Assembly: GCA_902765485.1 (NCBI GenBank)
Contig: CACWZZ010000006.1
Coordinates: 1 to 64,000 of the forward strand
Reading direction: 5' to 3'
DNA: 64,000 bases
From: an uncultured Bacteroidales bacterium
Lineage (GTDB): Bacteria; Bacteroidota; Bacteroidia; Bacteroidales; Paludibacteraceae
Below, piece after piece: positions 14,411 through 22,855 of the stretch (positions are counted from its first letter, which is position 1; each line of letters opens with the position of its first letter). The notes below the pieces were generated by a model that was not told the origin of the DNA, did not search any database, and worked only from the letters and a program-made list of their open reading frames with translations. Position numbers and translations under genes: made by a program.

Positions 14411-16996
14411 TTATTCATTTGTTTCATTGTTATTAGTTTCTTCACTCATTCCTTCATCGTCTCCTCCTTCTGCATTCTCTTCTTCCTCTTTCGGAACGAT
14501 ACAGCCGCTTACGAGGCTATCGTTACGTTTCTGGAGTTCGATCAGTTTGACGCCTTGTGCAGCGCGTCCGGTCTGACGAATAGTAGAGATGTCCATGCGG
14601 ATAGCGGTTCCGGATTTGGTCATCAGCATCAGGTCGTCCTCATCGGTTACCGCCTCGATACCTACCAGATGTCCGGTTTTCTCGGTAATCTCGATGGTCT
14701 TAACGCCCTTACCGCCACGGTTGGTGACACGATAGATCGGATTGCCTTCTTCGTCGTCCACCGGCGTACGTTTGCCAAATCCGTTCTCCGAAATCACGAG
14801 AATGGTCTTCTCTGTTCCCTTCTCTACACAAACCGTGCCAATTACGCGATCTTGACCGTCATCTTCCAAAGTAATGGCTTTCACGCCGGTTGCTCCACGA
14901 CCCATCGGACGAACGCCGCCTTCGTTGAAACGAACAACTTTACCATTGTACGAAGCGACTAACATCTCGCTCTGTCCGTCGGTCAGCGTCACGCCGATTA
15001 ACTCATCACCGTCGCGTAAACCGAGAGCAATAATACCATTGGCACGCGGACGGGAATAAGCCTCCAGCGTCGTCTTTTTCATCAAACCGTTTTTGGTAAT
15101 AAAGATCAGATAGTGGTTCTGTACATACTCCGGATCGTTCAGACCTTTGACGTTGATACAGGTGCGTACCTTATCACCCTTCTGCAGGTTGATCATATTC
15201 TGGATAGCACGACCTTTGGATTGCTTGTTACCCTCCGGCAGGTCATATACTTTCTGCCAGTACAGACGTCCCATTTCGGTGAAGAACATCATGGTCGAGT
15301 GCATACTTGCCTGATATACATACTCGATGAAATCCTGATCGCGTGCACTACCGGCTTTCGAACCGATTCCTCCGCGACTCTGTTGACGGAAATCAGCCAG
15401 CGGAGTACGCTTGATATATCCCAGATGCGAGATAGTGATTACCATATCGTCATCGGCATACATATCCTCCGGATTGAACTCGGTAGCCATCTTCACGATC
15501 TGCGTGCGACGCTCATCGCCGTATTTCTCTTTGATTTCTATGAGTTCAGTATTGATCACGTCATAACGCATCTCCTCACTTGCCAACAGTTCATTCAAAT
15601 GCTCAATCAATTTCTCGATCTCGGCATACTCTGCTTTCAACTCATCAATACGCAGACCGGTGAGAGCCGACAGACGCATATCAACGATGGCTTTCGATTG
15701 CAGGTTGTCCAGCTCAAAGCGTTTCTCCAAGTTGGTTTGTGCGTCAGCCGGAGTGCGGCTTGCGCGGATGATACGAACGACTTCGTCGATGTTATCTACC
15801 GCGATGATCAAACCTTCCAAGATATGCGCTTTCTCCTCTGCCTTACGCAACTCATAGCGCGTACGGCGGGTCACAACGTCCATGCGGTGCTCAATGAAAT
15901 TGCCGATCAACTGCTTCAGATTCAGCAGCATCGGACGACCTTTCACCAGCGCAATGTTATTCACTGCGAAACTCGACTGCAATGCCGTGAACTTATAGAG
16001 TTTATTGAGCACAACTTGTGCGTTGGCATCGCGTTTTACCTCCACTACGATACGGATATCGCGTTTCGAGTGGTCATTGATATCAGCAATACCTTCGATC
16101 TTCTTGTCGCTTACGAGTTCGGCGATATTCTTCACGAGGTCGCTCTTCACTACGCCGTACGGCAGCTCGGTAATAATAATCCGCTCACGCCCATTATCAT
16201 CGGTCTCAATCTCTGCGTGGGAACGAATGACAATTCTTCCGCGTCCGGTCTCATATGCGTCACGCACACCCTGATAGCCATAGATCGTACCACCGGTCGG
16301 GAAATCCGGAGCTTTGATATACTCCATCAAATCCTCTACCGTGATCTCCGGTACGAACTCATCGTGCATGCGGGCTTTGATATTATTGATGTACGCGCAG
16401 CAGCCGTCGATCACTTCGCTCAGGTTATGAGTCGGCATATTCGTCGCCATTCCGACAGCAATACCGCTTGCTCCGTTCACCAGCAAGTTCGGGAAACGGC
16501 AAGGCAGCACAACCGGCTCTTTGAGCGAGTCATCAAAGTTATTCTGCATATCTACGGTATCCTTGTCCAGATCGCGCAGCATTTCTTCTGCCAACTTGGA
16601 CAGACGTGCCTCCGTATAACGCATAGCTGCAGCTCCATCGCCATCGACTGAACCGAAGTTACCTTGACCGTCCACCAGGCAATAACGCATTGCCCACGGT
16701 TGCGCCATACGAACCAACGTACCATAGATAGAACTATCTCCGTGCGGGTGATACTTACCCATTACCTCACCGACGATACGGGCACTTTTCTTAGTCGGTT
16801 TGTCGCTGGTGTTACCCAATTCGTTCATTCCGAATAACACACGGCGGTGTACCGGCTTGAAGCCATCGCGTACATCCGGCAATGCACGGCTCACGATCAC
16901 ACTCATCGAATAATCGATATAAGAGGACTTCATTTCCTCGTCTATCTTCACGGGAATAATGTGATCATTTTGAATCAAATCGTTGTTTTCTTCCAT
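14411..16996 (-). CDS. gyrA: DNA gyrase subunit A
   Basis: 861 aa. The breakage-reunion domain has the catalytic tyrosine in AAMRYTEARL (Tyr127) and the quinolone-region sequence KYHPHGDSSIYGTLVRMAQ. The position matching E. coli Asp87 is Gly here, and the Ser83 position is Ser. The C-terminal beta-pinwheel carries the gyrase-type GyrA-box QSKGRAIQNM (about residue 550), which separates it from topoisomerase IV ParC. The acidic Glu/Asn-rich tail (EEEENAEGGDDEGMSEE) is common in the phylum. It is first in a long operon with its own promoter at 17037-17067. Confidence 0.97.
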   Translation of the reverse strand: MEENNDLIQNDHIIPVKIDEEMKSSYIDYSMSVIVSRALPDVRDGFKPVHRRVLFGMNELGNTSDKPTKKSARIVGEVMGKYHPHGDSSIYGTLVRMAQPWAMRYCLVDGQGNFGSVDGDGAAAMRYTEARLSKLAEEMLRDLDKDTVDMQNNFDDSLKEPVVLPCRFPNLLVNGASGIAVGMATNMPTHNLSEVIDGCCAYINNIKARMHDEFVPEITVEDLMEYIKAPDFPTGGTIYGYQGVRDAYETGRGRIVIRSHAEIETDDNGRERIIITELPYGVVKSDLVKNIAELVSDKKIEGIADINDHSKRDIRIVVEVKRDANAQVVLNKLYKFTALQSSFAVNNIALVKGRPMLLNLKQLIGNFIEHRMDVVTRRTRYELRKAEEKAHILEGLIIAVDNIDEVVRIIRASRTPADAQTNLEKRFELDNLQSKAIVDMRLSALTGLRIDELKAEYAEIEKLIEHLNELLASEEMRYDVINTELIEIKEKYGDERRTQIVKMATEFNPEDMYADDDMVITISHLGYIKRTPLADFRQQSRGGIGSKAGSARDQDFIEYVYQASMHSTMMFFTEMGRLYWQKVYDLPEGNKQSKGRAIQNMINLQKGDKVRTCINVKGLNDPEYVQNHYLIFITKNGLMKKTTLEAYSRPRANGIIALGLRDGDELIGVTLTDGQSEMLVASYNGKVVRFNEGGVRPMGRGATGVKAITLEDDGQDRVIGTVCVEKGTEKTILVISENGFGKRTPVDDEEGNPIYRVTNRGGKGVKTIEITEKTGHLVGIEAVTDEDDLMLMTKSGTAIRMDISTIRQTGRAAQGVKLIELQKRNDSLVSGCIVPKEEEENAEGGDDEGMSEETNNNETNE

Positions 16997-17036
16997 TGTT
17001 GTATAATTGTGATTAATAGATTTTCAAAATTCCGCG

Positions 17037-17067
17037 CAAAGTTACTGCTTTTTTTTGATATACGCAA
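17037..17067 (-). promoter_or_regulatory. gyrA promoter
   Basis: On the minus strand TTG (17067-17065), 20 bases, TAACTTTG (17044-17037). The -33 region reads TTGCGTATA, as in other strong promoters of this window, followed by an A-tract. The predicted start is about 30-35 bases upstream of the gyrA ATG. Confidence 0.78.
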
Positions 17068-17121
17068 ATTTTTCTGCGATATTTTTGATTTTTATTTCGT
17101 TTCCGAGGGGGTGTCGGTAGA

Positions 17122-17165
17122 GAAACAAAAAGGGCTTAAAACGCAAATAAATGCCCTTTAAGCCC
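17122..17165 (-). terminator. Intrinsic terminator after the TonB receptor pair
   Basis: Read on the minus strand, GGGCTTAAA (17165-17157) can pair with TTTAAGCCC (17140-17132) around a 16-base loop, followed by TTTTTGTTT. It lies 27 bases after the receptor stop codon. Confidence 0.72.
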
Positions 17166-17191
17166 ATTTCCTATAATTTGTGTACCGATTT

Positions 17192-19459
17192 TTACAACTT
17201 AAGTGCCAGTCCGGCGAAGTACGTTCGCGGCGTGGATGGTCCGTAGATATAGTTTGCGTCGCGGAATTCGCCTTTGTCTATATCTCGCTGGAATTGGTCA
17301 AGGATATTCTTTATTCCTGCACTCACTTCCAGACAATAATGCTTGTAGAGATGTATGTCGTAAGCCAGTCTGATTCCTAAATCCCAGAAACTCGGCGTTT
17401 TCACTTCCTCGTCCTGCGGAATATAACCTGCCAAGTGAGGCACTAACATAGATCCCGTCGCTTTGCCGTTGATGGAGATGGTGAAATCGCGCACAGGCTC
17501 AATATCAATCAACATATACGCATAGTTATCCGGAGTATGCAACATCCGCGTTTGCGGCGCTACATCCGCGCTCCATTGCTGCGCTACGGTGTAACGGCTC
17601 TGCTGGTATGTATATCCTAATTGGAATGTCACCCACGAACCATACACCACTTTGCCTTCTATATTCAATCCGCCCACCCACGCTCCGGGTGCGTTTGTAC
17701 GGGTGAATAACAGGTTTCCTTTGGCATCCATTCCGTCCTCGCGCAGGAAGAACACGTCTTGCAGATACGTATAGAATCCTTCTGCCGTCAGGTTCACTTC
17801 CCATTTGCCAAATTGGCGATACCAGTCTGCGCTAAGCGTTGCGCTATGCGAGTATTCGGGACGCAGTTTCGGGTCTAATGTGATCAGCGACACACTACCT
17901 CCCACCGCCGCTACATGCAAGTCCTCATCATACGCCTGCGGCGCTCTGTAACCGCTGCTGTAACCTGCGCGGAAGACCAAACCTTCTATCGGCGTATAGC
18001 GGAATGTGGCACGCGGAGTGACCACCGGCATTTTCAGTAAGTTATGTTTCTCCAAACGAGCACCGATGAGTACACTCCAATGGTCGTTTTTCCATTCGTT
18101 CTGCGCGTAAGCACCCACCACATGCACTTTTTGGTTCATATCGCGGTTGTAGCCCAGCATCTTGTCATGCAGACCGTTGTAATTATATTCCGCTCCAACC
18201 GTCAGGTCGCCCTTCATCAGACCGCAAGGATACGAGAAACGGTATTGCAGACCGGTGTTGGAAGTCAAATCCGTACTTCTGCCGTATGCCGCAGTGTCTC
18301 TTCCTGCTCCGAAATAGCTGTCGCGACCGATATGCTGGATAGCCGAATAAGCGGATACAAAATGCTTCTCGTCCGGCGAGTACCAGTCGAAAGCCACCGA
18401 TCCGGCGTCAATGTTATGCCGCAACTGCTCCGCAATGTCCGCTTTATGCGGTTCCTCATCGCGTTTGTTGCCTCCGCGGCGATAGTCCGTCGTGTGGTGG
18501 TATTCCATGGTGATCTTGCTGTACGCGCTGGTCTTGAAAAACAACCGTGCGCCGGCAGTGGTAGAACGCAACTGCGGTAGTTCGCTAAAACCATCCAGAT
18601 CGCGGTCGTACGCGCTGCGGGTACGATGGGAAGCAAAGAGGTACGCGCCTATTTTGCGGTTCTCGCTCATGACCGATCCGTTCAGGTCCGTGTTGATGTC
18701 ATAGCCCGCATGTTCGTTGATATTGCTGGTGTTGGCGATATTGACGAAATTGCGCACCGGCTCTTTGGTAATAATATTCACCACTCCGGCAATCGCGTTT
18801 GCGCCATAAATCGCCGATCCGCCGCCGCGCATGACTTCAATTCGGTCAATCATCGCCGCCGGCACTTGCTCCAAGCCATATACCGAAGCCATCGAAGAGA
18901 ACACAGGCCTGCTGTCCATCAGAATCTGGGTGTATTGTCCCTGCAGACCGTTGATACGAAGATCCGTTTTGCCGCAGTTGGAGCAACTGTTCTCCACCCG
19001 CAAACCGGGTTGGAAATTCAGCACATCTGCCACACACGACACCGCAGTTGTCTCAAATAATTTAGGGTTCAACACATTGACAATCGTCGATGTTTCCTGC
19101 CGTTTCGTTGCATACCGGTTGGCGGTCACGACCACATTGTTTAACTGCTGCGAGACTTCGCGAAGAGACGCTTTCAACTCTACCGTCTTGTCTTCGATGA
19201 TATTTATCGGCATCTCCAAGGTCTCGTACCCCACAAAACTGAACACGATCGTCTGCCGTCCGATCGGCAGGTCTTTCAGCAGGTAGTGACCACTCTCATC
19301 GGTAACGGTTCCGATGTTGGTTCCTTTCAGTTGCACATTGACGAACGCCATGTGTTCGCCGGTTGCTTCGTCCAGCACGTGCCCCGTTAAGTGCGCATCG
19401 TATTGCGCCAGCATAGGCATAGCCAGAACGGTTAATAAACAAACTAATATCTTTTTCAT
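17192..19459 (-). CDS. TonB-dependent outer-membrane receptor (first of pair, downstream gene)
   Basis: 755 aa. Signal peptide MKKILVCLLTVLAMPMLAQ, then a carboxypeptidase-regulatory-like domain (about 25-105: GHVLDEATGEHMAFVNVQLKG), a plug domain (about 115-225) with ENSCSNCGKTDLRINGLQG, and a C-terminal 22-strand barrel ending TYFAGLALKL. The CSNCG pair in the plug is notable. It imports an unknown ligand using TonB energy. The gene follows the second receptor by 19 bases and shares its promoter at 21817-21847. The divergent hemerythrin-LuxR gene is a plausible regulator. No SusD partner is present, which argues against glycan import and for a small metal complex or cofactor. Confidence 0.92.
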   Translation of the reverse strand: MKKILVCLLTVLAMPMLAQYDAHLTGHVLDEATGEHMAFVNVQLKGTNIGTVTDESGHYLLKDLPIGRQTIVFSFVGYETLEMPINIIEDKTVELKASLREVSQQLNNVVVTANRYATKRQETSTIVNVLNPKLFETTAVSCVADVLNFQPGLRVENSCSNCGKTDLRINGLQGQYTQILMDSRPVFSSMASVYGLEQVPAAMIDRIEVMRGGGSAIYGANAIAGVVNIITKEPVRNFVNIANTSNINEHAGYDINTDLNGSVMSENRKIGAYLFASHRTRSAYDRDLDGFSELPQLRSTTAGARLFFKTSAYSKITMEYHHTTDYRRGGNKRDEEPHKADIAEQLRHNIDAGSVAFDWYSPDEKHFVSAYSAIQHIGRDSYFGAGRDTAAYGRSTDLTSNTGLQYRFSYPCGLMKGDLTVGAEYNYNGLHDKMLGYNRDMNQKVHVVGAYAQNEWKNDHWSVLIGARLEKHNLLKMPVVTPRATFRYTPIEGLVFRAGYSSGYRAPQAYDEDLHVAAVGGSVSLITLDPKLRPEYSHSATLSADWYRQFGKWEVNLTAEGFYTYLQDVFFLREDGMDAKGNLLFTRTNAPGAWVGGLNIEGKVVYGSWVTFQLGYTYQQSRYTVAQQWSADVAPQTRMLHTPDNYAYMLIDIEPVRDFTISINGKATGSMLVPHLAGYIPQDEEVKTPSFWDLGIRLAYDIHLYKHYCLEVSAGIKNILDQFQRDIDKGEFRDANYIYGPSTPRTYFAGLALKL

Positions 19460-19478
19460 TCCTTTCTTTTTTCAGCTT
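19460..19478. other. Short gap between the two receptor genes
   Basis: Nineteen bases, part of an imperfect repeat (CTTCAGCTTT / CTTTCAATCTTCAGC) that runs into the 3' end of the upstream receptor. No separate signal was seen. Confidence 0.4.
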
Positions 19479-21785
19479 TCAATCTTCAGCTTTTTCCAAA
19501 TCATATCTGAATCCGACATACACTTTCCATCCTGTGGTCGGTCCGCATACCATGGACGCATCGAAATCCGGTCCGAAAGGCTGGAAACTGTCTATTATCG
19601 GCATGTGTTGCTTGAAATTCGTCATGTTCTCTGCTCCCAAATAGAGGCTGCACGTACGGAAATACTTGGTCACTTGCGCCATCAGTTGCGGATACCAGGT
19701 AATGGGTTTCGGTGTACCGTAACCGCCGAGCAAATCTCCGTAAGCGGTAAATCCGTCCGGCATGCGGCTGATGCCGTTGAATTGGGCGGTCACGTCGAAC
19801 TGCCATTTCTTCAGCGGCGTCTGGTAACTGGTACTAATCACTCCCTTAAACCGATTAGTCAGCGCTTTGGTGCGCAGTTCATAATTGCCCGTTGTACCAT
19901 TCTTCGTCGTCTGTTTGACATCCGTCCAACGGAAAGCAGCGGTCCATGTCCAGCCGCGAAGGACCTCCATCGAAGCTTCTATCTGCGCGCAATGGGCAAA
20001 GGATTTTGCGCCCGCTATGTCGGTCTGGTTATAGACATGTACGGCATGCGGATCCTGGTCCAAATCCACGATCAGCGAGTTCAGGAAATGCGTATAGTAA
20101 TACTCCGCCGAAAGCTGCAGTTCCCTGCTTCCCATCGGGATATAGAAGGTCGTGCTGATACCGGCATTGGCTGCCCTCTCCTGCTTGATCTCGTTCGCCA
20201 GATGCAACTCACGGCTCGACGGCAGTATAAACGAGTTGTCCGCAATCGCATTCGGGCTGCGATAGCCCATTCCCACGCTTCCGCGCAGCGTCCACCATTG
20301 GAACGGCGTATAGCGGATATTCATTCGCGGCGTGAAGAAGAATCCGTATCTCGTTGAGTAGTCCGCACGCACACCTGCCACCAGAGACAGCATATCGGCG
20401 TATTTGAAACTATATTCCGCAAACACACCCGGCGTCACTTCCCATCTGTCCAGTCTGAATTCTGACGGCTGAAGGCTGAGAGTCTCTCCGTATTTGTCAA
20501 AATTGACACTTGCTCCGGCGCTCAAACGGTGGTCGTTGTCAATCAGTCCGCCGCCTTCCCAGTTGCCCTGGTAAATGGCATTGAGGTATGCATTCAGCTG
20601 GTCTGCTTTCCATTCCCTGAGACCATATTGGTTATTGAGGTTATGGTAACTGACTGCTGTGATTAACGCCACGGAACTACCGCTCTCTTCATCGAACACA
20701 TAGCCGTTTTTCAAGAATCCCTCTACCCGCCATGTATTGAGATTGATCCGATACGGATTAGCAATACTGTCTGCCAGCTGTCCGCCTCGTCTGCGGTCGT
20801 ACAAACCGCGCACAAAAGCCTGGAACGTATATTCGCCGTTCTTGTAGAACCAGCGGTTGGCGATATTGGCATTCTGTATCTTTGGCATGTCCACGAACGA
20901 ATCATGATTGCCGTCCATTGCCATGTAACTGCCGCCGTAGTGCGCCAAAAGCCCCGTATAAAGCGACTCGTGGTGGTGGTGAGTTTCTTGTCCGTGTGCA
21001 TGGTCATGTTCTTTTTTCAGCAACTCCCATCCGCCCATGATATTGGCTTCCGCCATCACTTCGGAATTGAACATCAGATTGACCGACAGCGGATTCTGGG
21101 TCTGCGGTTTGAGCAGCTCCACGTTGATCTGACCCGAAGTAGCTTCGTAACCGTTGATGACCGACGAAGTACCTTTGCTCACCTGAATACTGCTCATCCA
21201 CGGACCGGGTATGTATTCGAGTCCGAAGTTCTGCGCCAAGCCGCGCACAGCCGGTGTGTTCTCTTGGATCAGTTGCACATACGTGCCGCTCAATCCCAAT
21301 AAACGGATCTGTTTGGCGCCCGTTGCGGCATCCGAATAAGCCACATCGACCGACGCATTCGTCTCAAACGCTTCGCTTAAGTTACAGCACGCCGCGCGGC
21401 ATAACTCTTCGGTTCCGATGGTCTGCGTATCAAACGCCGAAGTGCGGCTCTTGAGCACGCCCTGCTTGCGTTCGGTGATCGTCACCTCGTCCAAAATCAC
21501 ATCTTCCACCAACACAATCGTCAGCGGTTCGCGGTTGAGTACAACTATCGTATCATTATGACATCCGACAAACGAAGCAACCAGCGTATTGGTGCCTCGC
21601 ACGGGCATGATAGTAAATTCGCCATTAAAATTCGTGGCAACTCCTTTGTTTGTCCCTGCCCAATAAACATTTGCGCCGATCATCGGCTCTCCCCGATCAT
21701 CCAATACCACACCGCTCACTTGCGCATGGACACACACGCACGTAAATAATATAATAAGGAGTGATATTTTCCTTTTCAATTTCAT
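19479..21785 (-). CDS. TonB-dependent outer-membrane receptor with His-rich loop
   Basis: 768 aa from MKLKRKISLLIILFTCVCVHAQ (signal peptide); an ATG five codons earlier is possible. It has a carboxypeptidase-regulatory-like domain (VSGVVLDDRGEPMIGANVYW), a plug with ELCRAACCNLSEAFETNASV and KQIRLLGLSGTYVQLIQE, and a beta barrel. An extracellular-type loop near residue 255 reads EHDHAHGQETHHHHE, a strong candidate metal-binding segment. With the cysteine cluster in the plug this suggests transport of a transition metal or metal complex, which is inference. First gene of the pair; the promoter is 32 bases upstream. Confidence 0.92.
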   Translation of the reverse strand: MKLKRKISLLIILFTCVCVHAQVSGVVLDDRGEPMIGANVYWAGTNKGVATNFNGEFTIMPVRGTNTLVASFVGCHNDTIVVLNREPLTIVLVEDVILDEVTITERKQGVLKSRTSAFDTQTIGTEELCRAACCNLSEAFETNASVDVAYSDAATGAKQIRLLGLSGTYVQLIQENTPAVRGLAQNFGLEYIPGPWMSSIQVSKGTSSVINGYEATSGQINVELLKPQTQNPLSVNLMFNSEVMAEANIMGGWELLKKEHDHAHGQETHHHHESLYTGLLAHYGGSYMAMDGNHDSFVDMPKIQNANIANRWFYKNGEYTFQAFVRGLYDRRRGGQLADSIANPYRINLNTWRVEGFLKNGYVFDEESGSSVALITAVSYHNLNNQYGLREWKADQLNAYLNAIYQGNWEGGGLIDNDHRLSAGASVNFDKYGETLSLQPSEFRLDRWEVTPGVFAEYSFKYADMLSLVAGVRADYSTRYGFFFTPRMNIRYTPFQWWTLRGSVGMGYRSPNAIADNSFILPSSRELHLANEIKQERAANAGISTTFYIPMGSRELQLSAEYYYTHFLNSLIVDLDQDPHAVHVYNQTDIAGAKSFAHCAQIEASMEVLRGWTWTAAFRWTDVKQTTKNGTTGNYELRTKALTNRFKGVISTSYQTPLKKWQFDVTAQFNGISRMPDGFTAYGDLLGGYGTPKPITWYPQLMAQVTKYFRTCSLYLGAENMTNFKQHMPIIDSFQPFGPDFDASMVCGPTTGWKVYVGFRYDLEKAED

Positions 21786-21816
21786 CCTTTCACCTTTCAT
21801 TTTTCAAAAACGGCTG

Positions 21817-21847
21817 CAAAATTACTGCTATTTTCTCACATACACAA
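21817..21847 (-). promoter_or_regulatory. Promoter of the TonB receptor pair
   Basis: On the minus strand TTG (21847-21845), 20 bases, TAATTTTG (21824-21817). It diverges from the regulator promoter at 21900-21930, leaving 52 bases between the two -33 boxes for a shared operator. Confidence 0.75.
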
Positions 21848-21899
21848 TACCTAAACTGCGGTATTTTGCCCCTTTTGGCATAAAATTTGTCGTTTTGTG

Positions 21900-21930
21900 T
21901 TGCGTACATGAGATTTTTTTTGTACCTTTG
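21900..21930 (+). promoter_or_regulatory. Promoter of the hemerythrin-LuxR regulator
   Basis: TTG (21900-21902), 20 bases, TACCTTTG (21923-21930), with the extended TTGCGTACATG and a run of eight T before the -7 box. The leader of about 40 bases contains the AT-rich repeat (TTCGTAATTTTTAATTTTT). Confidence 0.76.
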
Positions 21931-21976
21931 CGCCGTAAAATTTGTTAATTCGTAATTTTTAATTTTTAATTTCATT

Positions 21977-22855
21977 GTGTACAAAGCCTCGGATAAAATA
22001 TGCGATTTGATGGCGCATGAGGAAGAAGCCATCCAAATCATCAGCCGTTTCGGCTTGTCGATGGGTGTGGGAGAGCAAACCATCGCGCAGGTATGCGAGT
22101 CGCACGGCATTCATACGCCTACTTTTCTGGCGGTGGTAAATTATAAAGTCTCGCGCATCAAAGTGCAGCCTGCGGAGATTGATCTGGATACGCTCCAATG
22201 CTATCTGCACAATGCGCATTCGTATTTTCTCGATTTTCGGCTGCCAAGGCTGCGTCAGTCTTTGATGGAGGCGATTCGTCCCAATGATTTCTCCAGCCAT
22301 ATACCGACCCTCATTCTCCGCTGCTATGATGAGTTCGTGGACGAGATACGCACGCATATAGAGCATGAAAATGCAGGTCTGTACGAGGAGCACGAACATG
22401 ACGACCAACGTATTACCGACAAACTGACGGAGATCAAGAATCTGATCATCAAATATTATCCCTCTCAATCCCTCAACACGAATTCATTAACCACGCATTC
22501 CCTTGTTTCCGTCATGTCCGATTTGTGGCACACGGAGCAGGATTTTGCGGACCATTGTGCGATTGAGGATGATATCCTCCGTCCGGTTTTGCAGCAATCA
22601 TCCGCACACAAACCTTCAAACTCTCAAACCATCAAACCTTCCAACGAACAACTTTCCGACCGCGAGAAAGACATCCTCGTTCAGATCGTCAAGGGATTGA
22701 GTAACAAAGAGATAGCGGATGTCCTCTTCATCTCGCCGCATACCGTTATTACCCATCGCAAGAATATCACCCGCAAGCTGAATATCCATTCCACCGCGGG
22801 TCTGACGATCTATGCCATCGTCAATAACTTAGTTGATATCAATAGTTTAGAGTAA
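21977..22855 (+). CDS. LuxR-type regulator with N-terminal hemerythrin-like domain
   Basis: 292 aa, GTG start (no ATG precedes it after the in-frame stop at 21953). Residues 1-185 are helical with histidines and acidic residues placed as in hemerythrin/RIC (YtfE) di-iron proteins: MAHEEE, YLHNAHSYF, RTHIEHENAGLYEEHEH, DLWHTEQDFADHCAIEDD. Residues 195-222 are a low-complexity linker made by an 8-bp DNA repeat. Residues 223-292 are a GerE/LuxR helix-turn-helix (LSDREKDILVQIVKGLSNKE, then SPHTVITHRKNITRKL). This suggests a transcription factor sensing oxygen, NO or iron status through a di-iron site. It is divergent from the TonB receptors and overlaps the next gene by one base (TAATG). Confidence 0.9.
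   Translation: MYKASDKICDLMAHEEEAIQIISRFGLSMGVGEQTIAQVCESHGIHTPTFLAVVNYKVSRIKVQPAEIDLDTLQCYLHNAHSYFLDFRLPRLRQSLMEAIRPNDFSSHIPTLILRCYDEFVDEIRTHIEHENAGLYEEHEHDDQRITDKLTEIKNLIIKYYPSQSLNTNSLTTHSLVSVMSDLWHTEQDFADHCAIEDDILRPVLQQSSAHKPSNSQTIKPSNEQLSDREKDILVQIVKGLSNKEIADVLFISPHTVITHRKNITRKLNIHSTAGLTIYAIVNNLVDINSLE
22609..22648 (+). repeat. Octamer repeat encoding the regulator's linker
   Basis: Five 8-bp units (CAAACCTT, CAAACTCT, CAAACCAT, CAAACCTT, CCAACGAA) encode the HKPSNSQTIKPSNE linker between sensor and HTH domains. Eight is not a multiple of three, so a one-unit change would shift the frame ahead of the DNA-binding domain. Confidence 0.75.

Noticed and set aside
15113..16651. 512-codon open frame on the plus strand opposite gyrA
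   Set aside because: Shadow of gyrA in the complementary frame; gyrA motifs are intact on the other strand.
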